Positions 1 to 7,437 of a stretch of DNA of 55,165 nucleotides are shown in pieces. The DNA lies in contig NZ_WKCB01000035.1 in assembly GCF_021606685.1 (NCBI RefSeq), forward strand, positions 1-55,165, given 5' to 3'. Numbering within the stretch: position 1 is the stretch's first letter; each line of letters opens with the position of its first letter. The notes under the pieces were generated by a model. That model did not search any database and had not been told where the DNA came from. It saw nothing but the letters and a program-made list of their open reading frames with translations. Source of the DNA: Pseudomonas syringae. Lineage in GTDB: Bacteria; Pseudomonadota; Gammaproteobacteria; Pseudomonadales; Pseudomonadaceae. Position numbers and translations under genes: made by a program.

Positions 1-1491
1 CTGCACACCCAGGTCCAGTTCACCGGTGAGTTTGACCTCGAGAATGCGCGTCTCGATCTGCACTTGCAGCGGTGGGTTGTCGAGGCGTTTGATCGCCGAT
101 TCGATCTCTTTCCATTGCACCGGACGGGTGCGTACCAGCAGTTGGTTACTGCTTTTTTGCGCGGTGATGCGGGTGCCGGCGTCGAGGCTTTTGGTGGGGG
201 CGCCTTCGGGGGTGTCCTGCTCGGCGCTGTCCTCTTCGGCCTGGGGTTCTTGGTCCTCGTCCTCGGCAACGGGCTGGCTGTTGCCCAGGTTGTTGCTCAG
301 GCCACCCGGCGTGCTGCCCGAGGTGCTGTTGGTGCCGGGCGAGGACAGGGTCGCGGTGCGCAGGCCCGGGGCGACCTTGGCCGGGGTGTCGTCCTTGATC
401 GCGCCGCTGCCGTAGATCTGCCGCAGGTACTTGGCCAGGTCGGTGGCCTTCATGTTGCGCACATCGTACACATACATTTGCGGCTCGTTGCCGCCGCCTT
501 CGTCGATGGTGTGGATCCAGTCGCCGACTTCACTGAGGTACTGCGGCTGCGACGAGATCGCCACCACCGAGTTGGTCCGCTCGATCGGCAAAAAGCGCAC
601 CATGCCTGCCAGCGGCATGCCGCTATCGGGGCCGAACATTTTTTGCAGCTCGGGCATCAATTCCGCGACCGACGCGCGTTGCAGGCCGAACACGCCCACC
701 GACATGCCCTTGAGCCAATCCACATCGAACGTGTCGATGGTGTCTTGGTAGTTGGCCAGTTCCTCGGGCGTACCGGCCAGGCTCAGCACATTGCGCGCCG
801 GGTCCACCAGCAGGAAGGCATTCTCGCGGGCGAACGGCTTGAGCAGTTTCTGCATCTCGGTGGCCGAGATAAAGCGCAGCGGAAACAGTCGCGCCGAGAG
901 GCCGTTGGACGGTTGCGACACGCGCATCTCCGGCACAAGCTTGCCCGCCACCGCCTGGTTGGCCGGCAGGATCACATAGCGGTTGCCCTGTTTGATCATC
1001 GCGTTGTCGGTCCACGACAGCAGGGTTTCCAGAATCGACAGCGCCTGCTGCTTGTTCACCGGTTTGGAGGTGGAGAAGCTGACGTTACCTTTCACACCCT
1101 GGGCGATGCTGTAGTTCTCATGCAGCAGGTCGCCCATCACGCTGTTGATCACCGCCTCGATCGGCTGGTCGGCAAAGTTGAACACGATGTCGCCACTGCC
1201 CTCCTCCTTGGCAGCCGACGCCGCTACCGGTTGACGCACGAACTGCTGGTTGCCGCGAATCAATTGGCGTTGGGGCGGCGTCTTCGCCAGCGGTTGGCCG
1301 CTGTCGAGCGGGGCTTGCTCGCTGGCCGGGTCTACGGGCGGGCGTTGCGAGCCGGTGCCCTGCATCGCCTCGTGCAGCAGGGCTTCGTCCGGGTCCAGGT
1401 GCTCGGGGAATGTTGCGCAGCCACCGAGGGAAACAGCGGTGGCCAGGCAGAACACGGTGGTGCGCAAAGCGCCGGGGAATGTATCGATCAA
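1..1491 (-). CDS. gspD: Type II secretion secretin GspD, 3' end outside the window
   Basis: Outer-membrane secretin that forms the exit channel of the type II secretion system. The frame is open from 1491 to the window edge. Reading begins at a TTG that overlaps the gspC/N stop (TTGA). About 16 codons in comes a lipobox-like run ending LGGC, so this is probably a lipoprotein secretin. Further on are N0/N1-type periplasmic repeats with phrases such as MVRFLPIERTNSVVAISSQP, then a Gly/Ser/Pro/Glu-rich linker before the secretin core. In the family, HxcQ of P. aeruginosa is a lipidated secretin that reaches the outer membrane without a pilotin; the same is inferred here. It is last in the operon as seen. 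The secretin core and C-terminus cannot be judged. Confidence 0.9.
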   Translation of the reverse strand, partial: MIDTFPGALRTTVFCLATAVSLGGCATFPEHLDPDEALLHEAMQGTGSQRPPVDPASEQAPLDSGQPLAKTPPQRQLIRGNQQFVRQPVAASAAKEEGSGDIVFNFADQPIEAVINSVMGDLLHENYSIAQGVKGNVSFSTSKPVNKQQALSILETLLSWTDNAMIKQGNRYVILPANQAVAGKLVPEMRVSQPSNGLSARLFPLRFISATEMQKLLKPFARENAFLLVDPARNVLSLAGTPEELANYQDTIDTFDVDWLKGMSVGVFGLQRASVAELMPELQKMFGPDSGMPLAGMVRFLPIERTNSVVAISSQPQYLSEVGDWIHTIDEGGGNEPQMYVYDVRNMKATDLAKYLRQIYGSGAIKDDTPAKVAPGLRTATLSSPGTNSTSGSTPGGLSNNLGNSQPVAEDEDQEPQAEEDSAEQDTPEGAPTKSLDAGTRITAQKSSNQLLVRTRPVQWKEIESAIKRLDNPPLQVQIETRILEVKLTGELDLGVQ

Positions 1492-2012
1492 GGGGCGGAC
1501 TCGTGAGGAAGGGTAATCGGGGGTGTAGTCGACGGCGCAGGCAAACGCAGGGCGCGCAGGCTCAGGGTCTGCGTACGGCCGTCGAGGACAAAGCGGGCTT
1601 CGCGGGGTGTCAGCTGTTCCAAGCGCCAGCCATTGGGCAGGGTCTGGTCCTGGCGGACTTTGAGCGGCGGACCGTCCGCACGTTTGAGCAGCGCCACGCG
1701 CAGGTCGCCGTCGAGGACGATCCCGGTCAGCGTCAGGCTCGACAGGCTGGAAACGGCGGCGGTGCCGACCGCACGATCAGGGCTGCGGTCAGGGCTGAAC
1801 AGGGGCGCTTGCCAGGTGCCGGCGAGGCTTTCCAGGCTGGCAGTCGGGGCCACCAATATTTTCGCCGAGGCGTCGGCTCGGGCATCCGGCGCAGGTGCGG
1901 GCAACCAGTGCGGAGCATCGCCGATGCTGCTGAGGATGCCGACCATCAGCAGGCCCAACAGCCCGGCCACGCCGAGCAATACCCACTCCAGGGGGCGCAA
2001 TGCATTGATCAT
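1488..2012 (-). CDS. Short GspC/GspN-like inner-membrane subunit of the T2SS
   Basis: A 174-residue protein with one N-terminal membrane segment (about residues 8-28), a Pro/Ala-rich stretch, then a small domain containing APLFSPDRSP and LTLTGIVLDGDLRVALL. This resembles the HR domain of GspC, which contacts the secretin. Classical GspC is nearly 300 residues and ends in a PDZ or coiled-coil domain; both are absent here. Its position between gspM and gspD is that of xpsN in Xanthomonas. The start overlaps the gspM stop (ATGA) and the stop overlaps the gspD TTG, so translation is probably coupled. Naming it C or N is a matter of convention; the role as inner-to-outer membrane connector is inferred. 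Confidence 0.8.
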   Translation of the reverse strand: MINALRPLEWVLLGVAGLLGLLMVGILSSIGDAPHWLPAPAPDARADASAKILVAPTASLESLAGTWQAPLFSPDRSPDRAVGTAAVSSLSSLTLTGIVLDGDLRVALLKRADGPPLKVRQDQTLPNGWRLEQLTPREARFVLDGRTQTLSLRALRLPAPSTTPPITLPHESAP

Positions 2013-2620
2013 CGGCGCACCTTCTGCGCAGCCGCCGGCTGCAGGTAACCGCGCACCAACAGATGCACCACCAGCTTGCCGGCGCCGCCACTGGCGGGCG
2101 CGTTCGGCGGGCGGCGGATGCTCATTTCATCCACGAACAGAAACGGGCGCTGGTACTCCAGCTCATGCAGGATCGCGGTCAGGGGTTCGATGGCGCACTC
2201 GAGGGTCAGGCTGACCTTGACCTGGCGATACGGCTCGGCATCGTCCTGTTCCGGGGTGATCGGCATGCGCTGGGTCAGGCTGCAACCGCCGCCGAGGCTG
2301 GCGCGGCTGTTGATCAGGTCGGCGATGCGTTGCATCAGGTCGGCCGCCACGGCGCTGGGGTCATCGCCGGGCAACAGGCTGGTGCTGCTGGCCGGGTCCT
2401 GTCGCGCCTGCTCGAGCTGTTGGCGCAGGCTGTCGCCCTGGCGCAACACGCCAGCGTAGCGTTGCTGTTGCTCGCGTAACTGCTCGGCCTGCTCGCCGAT
2501 GGCACGCAGCGGGCCGGCGAACCAGCTGTCGATCAACAACCAGTAACCGGCGCCAAGCACCAGCGCCAGTGCGATCAAGGCCGCGCCACGGCGTTCACGG
2601 GGTGTCAGTGGTCGGCGCAT
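2009..2620 (-). CDS. gspM: T2SS assembly-platform protein GspM
   Basis: A 203-residue inner-membrane protein of the assembly platform, partner of GspL. It has a basic N-terminus, one membrane segment (about residues 12-32), a coiled-coil rich in Gln and Glu (EQAEQLREQQQRYAGVLRQG), then a ferredoxin-like periplasmic domain. I chose the ATG at 2620 because AGGAGG lies 8 bases before it and the length then fits the family; a longer frame upstream is not needed. It overlaps the end of gspL by 26 bases and the start of gspC/N by 4, as in the rest of the operon. Confidence 0.85.
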   Translation of the reverse strand: MRRPLTPRERRGAALIALALVLGAGYWLLIDSWFAGPLRAIGEQAEQLREQQQRYAGVLRQGDSLRQQLEQARQDPASSTSLLPGDDPSAVAADLMQRIADLINSRASLGGGCSLTQRMPITPEQDDAEPYRQVKVSLTLECAIEPLTAILHELEYQRPFLFVDEMSIRRPPNAPASGGAGKLVVHLLVRGYLQPAAAQKVRR

Positions 2621-3638
2621 CGGTGGCCTCCTGGTGCAGGTGGGCGCGCAAGGAGAATTGATCCTTGCCAGTTTGCGCATCGGGTTGGATCACCCCTTCG
2701 AATTGGGCGTTTTCCAGGCTGTGGCAGCCCTTGATCCGCGTAATCAGGGCACTCGCCTTGGCGCTTTGCCCGGAGAACGACACGTCGGCGCCGTCGTTGA
2801 CTTCCAGTTGGTCGATCCAGGTATCGGGCGGCAGGCAGGCGGTCAGTTCACTCAGCAGCGCAGCCAGGGGCGGCTGGGCCGCCTTGCGGCGGATCAGGTA
2901 CTGCGCGGCGCCACGGGTATTGAGCAGTTGCTGGCGCAGCGCCTGGACCTGCGCAACCTGGGCTTTTTGCGCGCGCACGCTTTGGTGCATGGCGTCGAGC
3001 ACGCGCTGGCGGTCGTTGAGCCACAGCAGCATGGCGGCAATCAGCAAGGCGCCACACAGCCACGGCAGGCTGCGTTGCAAGCCTTTGCCCGCCGGGCGCT
3101 GACGCGGGCGCAGCGGCGTCGGCAACAGGTCGACGCCCATGGGTACGCCTGCCCCATCCGCCACATCCACGGCATGGGGCTGCAAACCCAGGGCCGCGCA
3201 GTCGCTGAGCATCTGGTCCAGGCGCTCACGCAGGATCGCCACCAGCGTCACCTGCACGTGCGTGGGCGTGCGCCGCTCCTGACGCGCGACGAAATACAGC
3301 TGGGCGGCGTCGAACGGGGTAAAGCGGTCCAGTTCATAACCGACCACCGTCGACAGGTTGCGCGCGGCGGCCGGCGGCAATTGCAGGGTTTGCACCAGCA
3401 CCGCCGAGGGAGCCAGCACCAGCACCTGGCGTGCCTCGCCCGCGATCGGTTCAACGGGCACAGTCAACGGCCAGCGGTAGGTATGCACGGGGATGTCTTG
3501 CAGCGACAACCACCGCGGCAGGCAGCCACGCAACTCCTTGAGCCACAGGCGCCAGCCCAGTTGCAGCAGGCTGCCGCGCCAGCGTTGCGCAATGGGTTCG
3601 GCCAGCACCTGTAAGCGTGCGGATAAGGGTTCGTTCAT
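2595..3638 (-). CDS. gspL: T2SS assembly-platform protein GspL (PilN-like)
   Basis: A 347-residue bitopic protein that links the GspE ATPase to the platform. The cytoplasmic half is actin-like/PilM-like, with phrases such as VVGYELDRFTPFDAAQLYFVAR. One membrane segment follows near residues 190-210 (LCGALLIAAMLLWL). The PilN-like periplasmic part has a coiled coil and PPDTWIDQLEVNDGADVSFSG. ATG at 3638 overlaps the gspK stop (ATGA), which is why it is preferred over the ATG three codons upstream. It is somewhat shorter than Xcp-type GspL. Confidence 0.85.
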   Translation of the reverse strand: MNEPLSARLQVLAEPIAQRWRGSLLQLGWRLWLKELRGCLPRWLSLQDIPVHTYRWPLTVPVEPIAGEARQVLVLAPSAVLVQTLQLPPAAARNLSTVVGYELDRFTPFDAAQLYFVARQERRTPTHVQVTLVAILRERLDQMLSDCAALGLQPHAVDVADGAGVPMGVDLLPTPLRPRQRPAGKGLQRSLPWLCGALLIAAMLLWLNDRQRVLDAMHQSVRAQKAQVAQVQALRQQLLNTRGAAQYLIRRKAAQPPLAALLSELTACLPPDTWIDQLEVNDGADVSFSGQSAKASALITRIKGCHSLENAQFEGVIQPDAQTGKDQFSLRAHLHQEATDAPTTDTP

Positions 3639-4360
3639 TCTTGCCAACGTAAGACTCGATAAGGTTGTGCGCTGCCTTGCGCGGGGCTCAATAAGACCGT
3701 GGCTTGCAACCGGGCGTGATAGCCGCCGGGGCGCTGGGCGCGACTGTCGATCACCAGCACCTCACCGGCATCCGCCCCCACTGCGCTCTGGTGCGGCAGG
3801 TTGAGTGCGCGGCGCATCAAGGCACTGGCGAAGGCCGGATCGGGCCGGTCCAGGCCGCTCCACAGGCTGATCTCGGGCACCAGCGCGCTGTACAGCGCCT
3901 GGGTCATGCCGGGCAGTTGGCGCACTTCTTCCACCACTCGAAACGGCGCCAGGCCCTGGTTGCGGCGCACTTCCAGGTCCCGCGCGAGTTGGTTGGCCTG
4001 GGCCTGGGTGGCGCCGCAGGCCAGGGCCAGACGGGCAAAATCGCCCGGCTCTGCGCTGTTCAAGTACAACTTGCCGCGCTCACTGCGCAGGCTGACGTGC
4101 AGTTGCGCGTCGTCGAACACCAGCGGCACCTCCCGCCCAACGGCAACCCACTGCTTGCGCTGCAGCGGGTCGGCCAGCCCCTGCACGGCCAGCGCCACGC
4201 CAGCCTCGGCGGCCAGCAGCGCCTGGGTGTGCTGGCGATGCCAAGCGGCCTGGCGTGTTTCCAGTTGCACCCAACCGGCCAGGCCACCGAGCAGCAGGCT
4301 GAGCAACGCCAGCACCCACAGCACCAGCAACAGCGCGACGCCGCGCTGATGCCTGATCAT
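3635..4360 (-). CDS. gspK: Minor pseudopilin GspK
   Basis: A 241-residue minor pseudopilin predicted to cap the pseudopilus tip with GspI and GspJ. The N-terminus MIRHQRG-VALLLVLWVLALL is a short basic leader, a prepilin-peptidase site after Gly, and a hydrophobic helix. As usual for GspK, the Glu at mature position 5 is missing. A large helical domain follows, with RGKLYLNSAEPGDFARLAL and VEEVRQLPGM. The start overlaps the gspJ stop (ATGA); a longer reading frame upstream would run through gspJ. Confidence 0.9.
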   Translation of the reverse strand: MIRHQRGVALLLVLWVLALLSLLLGGLAGWVQLETRQAAWHRQHTQALLAAEAGVALAVQGLADPLQRKQWVAVGREVPLVFDDAQLHVSLRSERGKLYLNSAEPGDFARLALACGATQAQANQLARDLEVRRNQGLAPFRVVEEVRQLPGMTQALYSALVPEISLWSGLDRPDPAFASALMRRALNLPHQSAVGADAGEVLVIDSRAQRPGGYHARLQATVLLSPAQGSAQPYRVLRWQE

Positions 4361-4986
4361 TCCGGGCCCCCGCTCGACAGGTTCAAGCGCAGGGCGACCA
4401 CTTGGGTCACCCACGGCACCGGGCCGTTGAGGCGCGCGGCAATCCGCACTGCCGAGGGCAAGCGTTTGGTCCACGGCCACTCGCTGATCCAGCCGGTGGC
4501 CTGGCCCTTGGGCGATACACCGCGATAGCTGAATTGCAGGTCGTCGATATTTTTCAACAACACTTGCGGCTCACTGCGCGACGCCGGGACACTGACCTGG
4601 GCCTGAGGCTCGAACCGCGCAAACGCCACCTGCAAGTCGCGCTGCGTGCCGGGACCGGCCAACTGCAAGGTGAAGCGCTGAATCCCGCCGCCGAGCACGC
4701 CCGGCAGCGTCGCGACAAACTGCATGCGCTGCGGCCCACCGGCAAAAAAGCCGTCGGTCTGGCTGTCATCCTCGGTCACGTCCAAGGGCAACGCCTCGCT
4801 GATGGAGGTGCGCAAAAATTGCTGCGCGGCACGCATTTCATCCAGGCTGACCGTGTAGCGCTGGGCCTTGAGCACCGCGCGATTGGCACCCAGCAGCGCG
4901 CCGCCGACCAGGATCAGCAACACGCCAAGCAGGCTGAGCACAATCATGATTTCGAGCAAGGTGAAGCCCTGCTGACGCGCCTTCAC
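4357..4986 (-). CDS. gspJ: Minor pseudopilin GspJ
   Basis: A 209-residue minor pseudopilin. The leader MKARQQG is followed by FTLLEIMIVLSLLGVLLIL: prepilin-peptidase site after Gly, Phe at +1 and Glu at +5. The globular part contains DDLQFSYRG, typical of GspJ/PulJ. It should form the tip complex with GspI and GspK. The start overlaps the gspI stop and the stop overlaps the gspK start. Confidence 0.9.
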   Translation of the reverse strand: MKARQQGFTLLEIMIVLSLLGVLLILVGGALLGANRAVLKAQRYTVSLDEMRAAQQFLRTSISEALPLDVTEDDSQTDGFFAGGPQRMQFVATLPGVLGGGIQRFTLQLAGPGTQRDLQVAFARFEPQAQVSVPASRSEPQVLLKNIDDLQFSYRGVSPKGQATGWISEWPWTKRLPSAVRIAARLNGPVPWVTQVVALRLNLSSGGPE

Positions 4987-5351
4987 AAGCCAGCCCCGAC
5001 GCTGGCCGCGCGCAGTTTCAAGGTGCTGAAACTGGCTTGGCGCGGGCCTTCGCTGACGGTGAGGTCAAGGCGAAACAGCTGCGCCTGGCCAATCCGGCTG
5101 GGCTGTTGGGCGATGCGCAGTTGCCAGCCAATGCCCTCCAGCTCGCCCTGGCGCGTGCCGCTCGCCAAGGGGCCTGCGCCCTCCTGATCCATCACACTCA
5201 AGGCGGCATGGGTCAGGCGGTCGCTATGGGCGACCTGCAACAACGAGCGCGCGCTCTGGCCGAACGCGACCAGCAGCACCGTGCTACAGATCGCCATCAA
5301 CGTCAGCGCGGCGAGCATTTCCAAGAGGGTGAACCCGCGTTGGTGTTTCAT
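4983..5351 (-). CDS. gspI: Minor pseudopilin GspI
   Basis: A 122-residue minor pseudopilin. MKHQRG is followed by FTLLEMLAALTLMAICSTVLL, with the processing site after Gly and Glu at +5. GspI starts assembly of the pseudopilus tip in known systems. The ATG at 5351 overlaps the gspH stop (ATGA), which decides the start; the frame stays open upstream only because it runs through gspH. Confidence 0.9.
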   Translation of the reverse strand: MKHQRGFTLLEMLAALTLMAICSTVLLVAFGQSARSLLQVAHSDRLTHAALSVMDQEGAGPLASGTRQGELEGIGWQLRIAQQPSRIGQAQLFRLDLTVSEGPRQASFSTLKLRAASVGAGL

Positions 5352-5779
5352 GGCAAGGCCTTGGACTGCACGCTGCCGGTCAACCAGCCAATATCGATGC
5401 GCCAGCGCCGGCTGCCATTGGCCAATAACAGGTTGCCGCCGGTGGAGCTGCCATCGGGGTAGAACGCCACTGCCGCACCGGCCTGTTCGGCAGTGTGCAG
5501 GGTCACTTGCAACTCGGCCGGCCAATGTTTTTTCGGGCGGCCCGGGGCCTGAAAGCTGAGGCTGCGCAGATCGAACAGCGTGCTTTGCGTGGTGCCGCTG
5601 ACAATCGCCCGCGCCCGCGTGCTGCGCAACGCCTCGACGATCTGCCCGACCGCCTGGCGCTCTTTGGCGGCGCGCAGGCCTTGTTGCAGGCCAACACCCA
5701 CCAAGCCGGCTGCGATGCTGATCAAGACGATCACCACGAGCATTTCCAGCAGGGTAAAGCCACGTTGGGCGTTGGCCAT
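5348..5779 (-). CDS. gspH: Minor pseudopilin GspH
   Basis: A 143-residue pseudopilin. MANAQRG is followed by FTLLEMLVVIVLISIAAGLVG, with Glu at +5. The C-terminal half carries PDGSSTGGNLLLANGSRRWRIDIGWLTG, shown here in part only as a landmark; the Gly/Ser-rich turn and Trp-Arg-Ile-Asp strand are typical of GspH. It follows gspG with only a few bases between them. The role is pseudopilus assembly beneath the tip complex. Confidence 0.88.
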   Translation of the reverse strand: MANAQRGFTLLEMLVVIVLISIAAGLVGVGLQQGLRAAKERQAVGQIVEALRSTRARAIVSGTTQSTLFDLRSLSFQAPGRPKKHWPAELQVTLHTAEQAGAAVAFYPDGSSTGGNLLLANGSRRWRIDIGWLTGSVQSKALP

Positions 5780-5788
5780 GGTCAGGGG

Positions 5789-6214
5789 TTATTCCCAGTT
5801 GCCCAGGTCGGCGCTGTAGCCTTCGCCGCCGAGTTGGCCGTCCTGACCGTAGAAGATCAGGTCAAATGCGCCGTGCTCGCCCGGGAAGCGATAGCCGAAC
5901 GCGTGGCCGAACGGGTCCTTGAGGTCTGACGGTTTGGCGTATGGCCCAGCCCAGCCGGCGCTGTTGGCCGGTTTGTCGACCAGTTGCTGGAGGGTCTTGG
6001 GCGGCGAACCGACGTCCAGGCCATAGCTCTCGATTTTCATGCTCAGGCTGGCCAGTTGGGCCTTGCCTGCGCCGTATTTGCCCTTGTCGACATTGCCGCC
6101 GACCTGGCGTACCACGATGGTCGCGACGATGCCTAACAGCACGATCACGGCGAGCATTTCCAGCAGGGTAAAACCGCCCTGACGGCGGGCGGACTTGAAT
6201 CGGGTATGGCGCAT
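5789..6214 (-). CDS. gspG: Major pseudopilin GspG
   Basis: A 141-residue major pseudopilin, the repeating subunit of the pseudopilus. Leader MRHTRFKSARRQGG, then FTLLEMLAVIVLLGIVATIVV with Glu at +5. The C-terminal half has the conserved DPFGHAFGYRFPGEHGAFDL and ends in GYSADLGNWE, the calcium-site region of the family. ATG at 6214 has GGAAG 8 bases upstream, so I prefer it to the ATG at 6238, which overlaps the gspF stop but lacks a ribosome site. Confidence 0.93.
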   Translation of the reverse strand: MRHTRFKSARRQGGFTLLEMLAVIVLLGIVATIVVRQVGGNVDKGKYGAGKAQLASLSMKIESYGLDVGSPPKTLQQLVDKPANSAGWAGPYAKPSDLKDPFGHAFGYRFPGEHGAFDLIFYGQDGQLGGEGYSADLGNWE

Positions 6215-6234
6215 CAGCTTGCTTCCTAGAGGGT

Positions 6235-7437
6235 TCATATATTGCTGGTCAGGCTCATCAGCGGCAGCATGATCGCGAGCATGATCACCGCCACCAGCAC
6301 CGCCATGACCACGGTCAGCGACGGCACCAGCGCGGCAAGCAGGCGATCAATGCCGCGCTTGGCCTCGACGTCGAACACCTCGGCGACCTTGAGCAGCATG
6401 CTGTCGAGTTCGCCGGCCTGTTCGCCGACTTCAATCATTTGCAGCGCCAGATCCGGCAGCAGCGGTTGCGCGCCGAAGGCGCTGGCCAGGGTGCCGCCGC
6501 CCTTGACGGATTCGGCGGCCTGGGCGACTTGCGCTTGCAGGGCGCGGTTGGTGCAGACCTGCCGCGCGATCACCAGCGCTTGCAACAGCGCCACGCCGTT
6601 GCTCAGCAAGGTGCCCAGGGTGCGCGTCAACCGCGCTGCTTCGACACGCTGCAGCAACGGGCCGATGACCCGAATGCCCAGCACGCGGCGGTCATACCGT
6701 TCACGGCGCTGCGGATCACGCAGGCGTGCGGCCAGTGCCCAGATCATCACGATCAACCCGGCCAACACCGCCAGGCCGTAGGCGCCGAGGAATTGGCCAA
6801 GGCCCAGAATCACCTCGGTGATCAACGGAATCGGCACGCCCAGGTCCTTGAAGATCGGCACGAACTGCGGCACCACATAGGCCAGCAGCAGCGCCAGCGA
6901 GCCAAGCACGCCAACCACCAGAAAGGCCGGATAGATCAGCGCGTTGATCACTTCGCCTCTCAGTAACTGGCTGCGCTCCAGGTAATCGCTGAGCTGGCGC
7001 AGGGTGTTTTCCAGCGCCCCGCCCGCCTCGCCGGCGCGCACCATGCTCAGGTACAGCGGCGAGAACTGGCTGCCCTCTTCTTCCAGCGCTTTGGATAACG
7101 GCTGGCCGGCTTTTACCTGTTCGCGGATGCGCTCGATCAACGCGCGGGTCTGCGGCTGACCAGGCTGCTTGAGCAGGATGCCCAGCGAGCGTTCCAGCGG
7201 TTGCCCGGCGCCCAATAACGTCGCCAGTTGCTGGGTAAAACTCACCAGCGCCGCGCCGTTCAACTGGCCACGGCCAAACGCCTTGCGCAGCCCCTGGGCG
7301 CCGGCCAGATCAATCTGCAATAACAACAAACCGCGCTTGTGCAGCGCGGCGACGGCGGCGTCCTGGTCCTTGGCCTCAAGGGTGCCGTTTTGCGCCTTAC
7401 CGTGGCTGTCGAGCGCGCGGTATTTGAACAGGCTCAC
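6235..7437 (-). CDS. gspF: T2SS inner-membrane platform protein GspF
   Basis: A 400-residue polytopic protein at the centre of the assembly platform. It has two homologous cytoplasmic GspF domains, each followed by membrane segments (about residues 170-190, 220-240 and 370-395). Landmarks are QLATLLGAGQPLERSL in the first domain and LGTLLSNGVALLQAL in the second. It starts with GTG overlapping the gspE stop (GTGA on the coding strand), so it is translationally coupled to the ATPase. Confidence 0.93.
   Translation of the reverse strand: MSLFKYRALDSHGKAQNGTLEAKDQDAAVAALHKRGLLLLQIDLAGAQGLRKAFGRGQLNGAALVSFTQQLATLLGAGQPLERSLGILLKQPGQPQTRALIERIREQVKAGQPLSKALEEEGSQFSPLYLSMVRAGEAGGALENTLRQLSDYLERSQLLRGEVINALIYPAFLVVGVLGSLALLLAYVVPQFVPIFKDLGVPIPLITEVILGLGQFLGAYGLAVLAGLIVMIWALAARLRDPQRRERYDRRVLGIRVIGPLLQRVEAARLTRTLGTLLSNGVALLQALVIARQVCTNRALQAQVAQAAESVKGGGTLASAFGAQPLLPDLALQMIEVGEQAGELDSMLLKVAEVFDVEAKRGIDRLLAALVPSLTVVMAVLVAVIMLAIMLPLMSLTSNI

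Noticed and set aside
64..1506. 480-codon open frame on the plus strand
   Set aside because: It is the antisense shadow of gspD. High GC makes long empty frames; the product is Arg/His/Gly-rich with no family resemblance.
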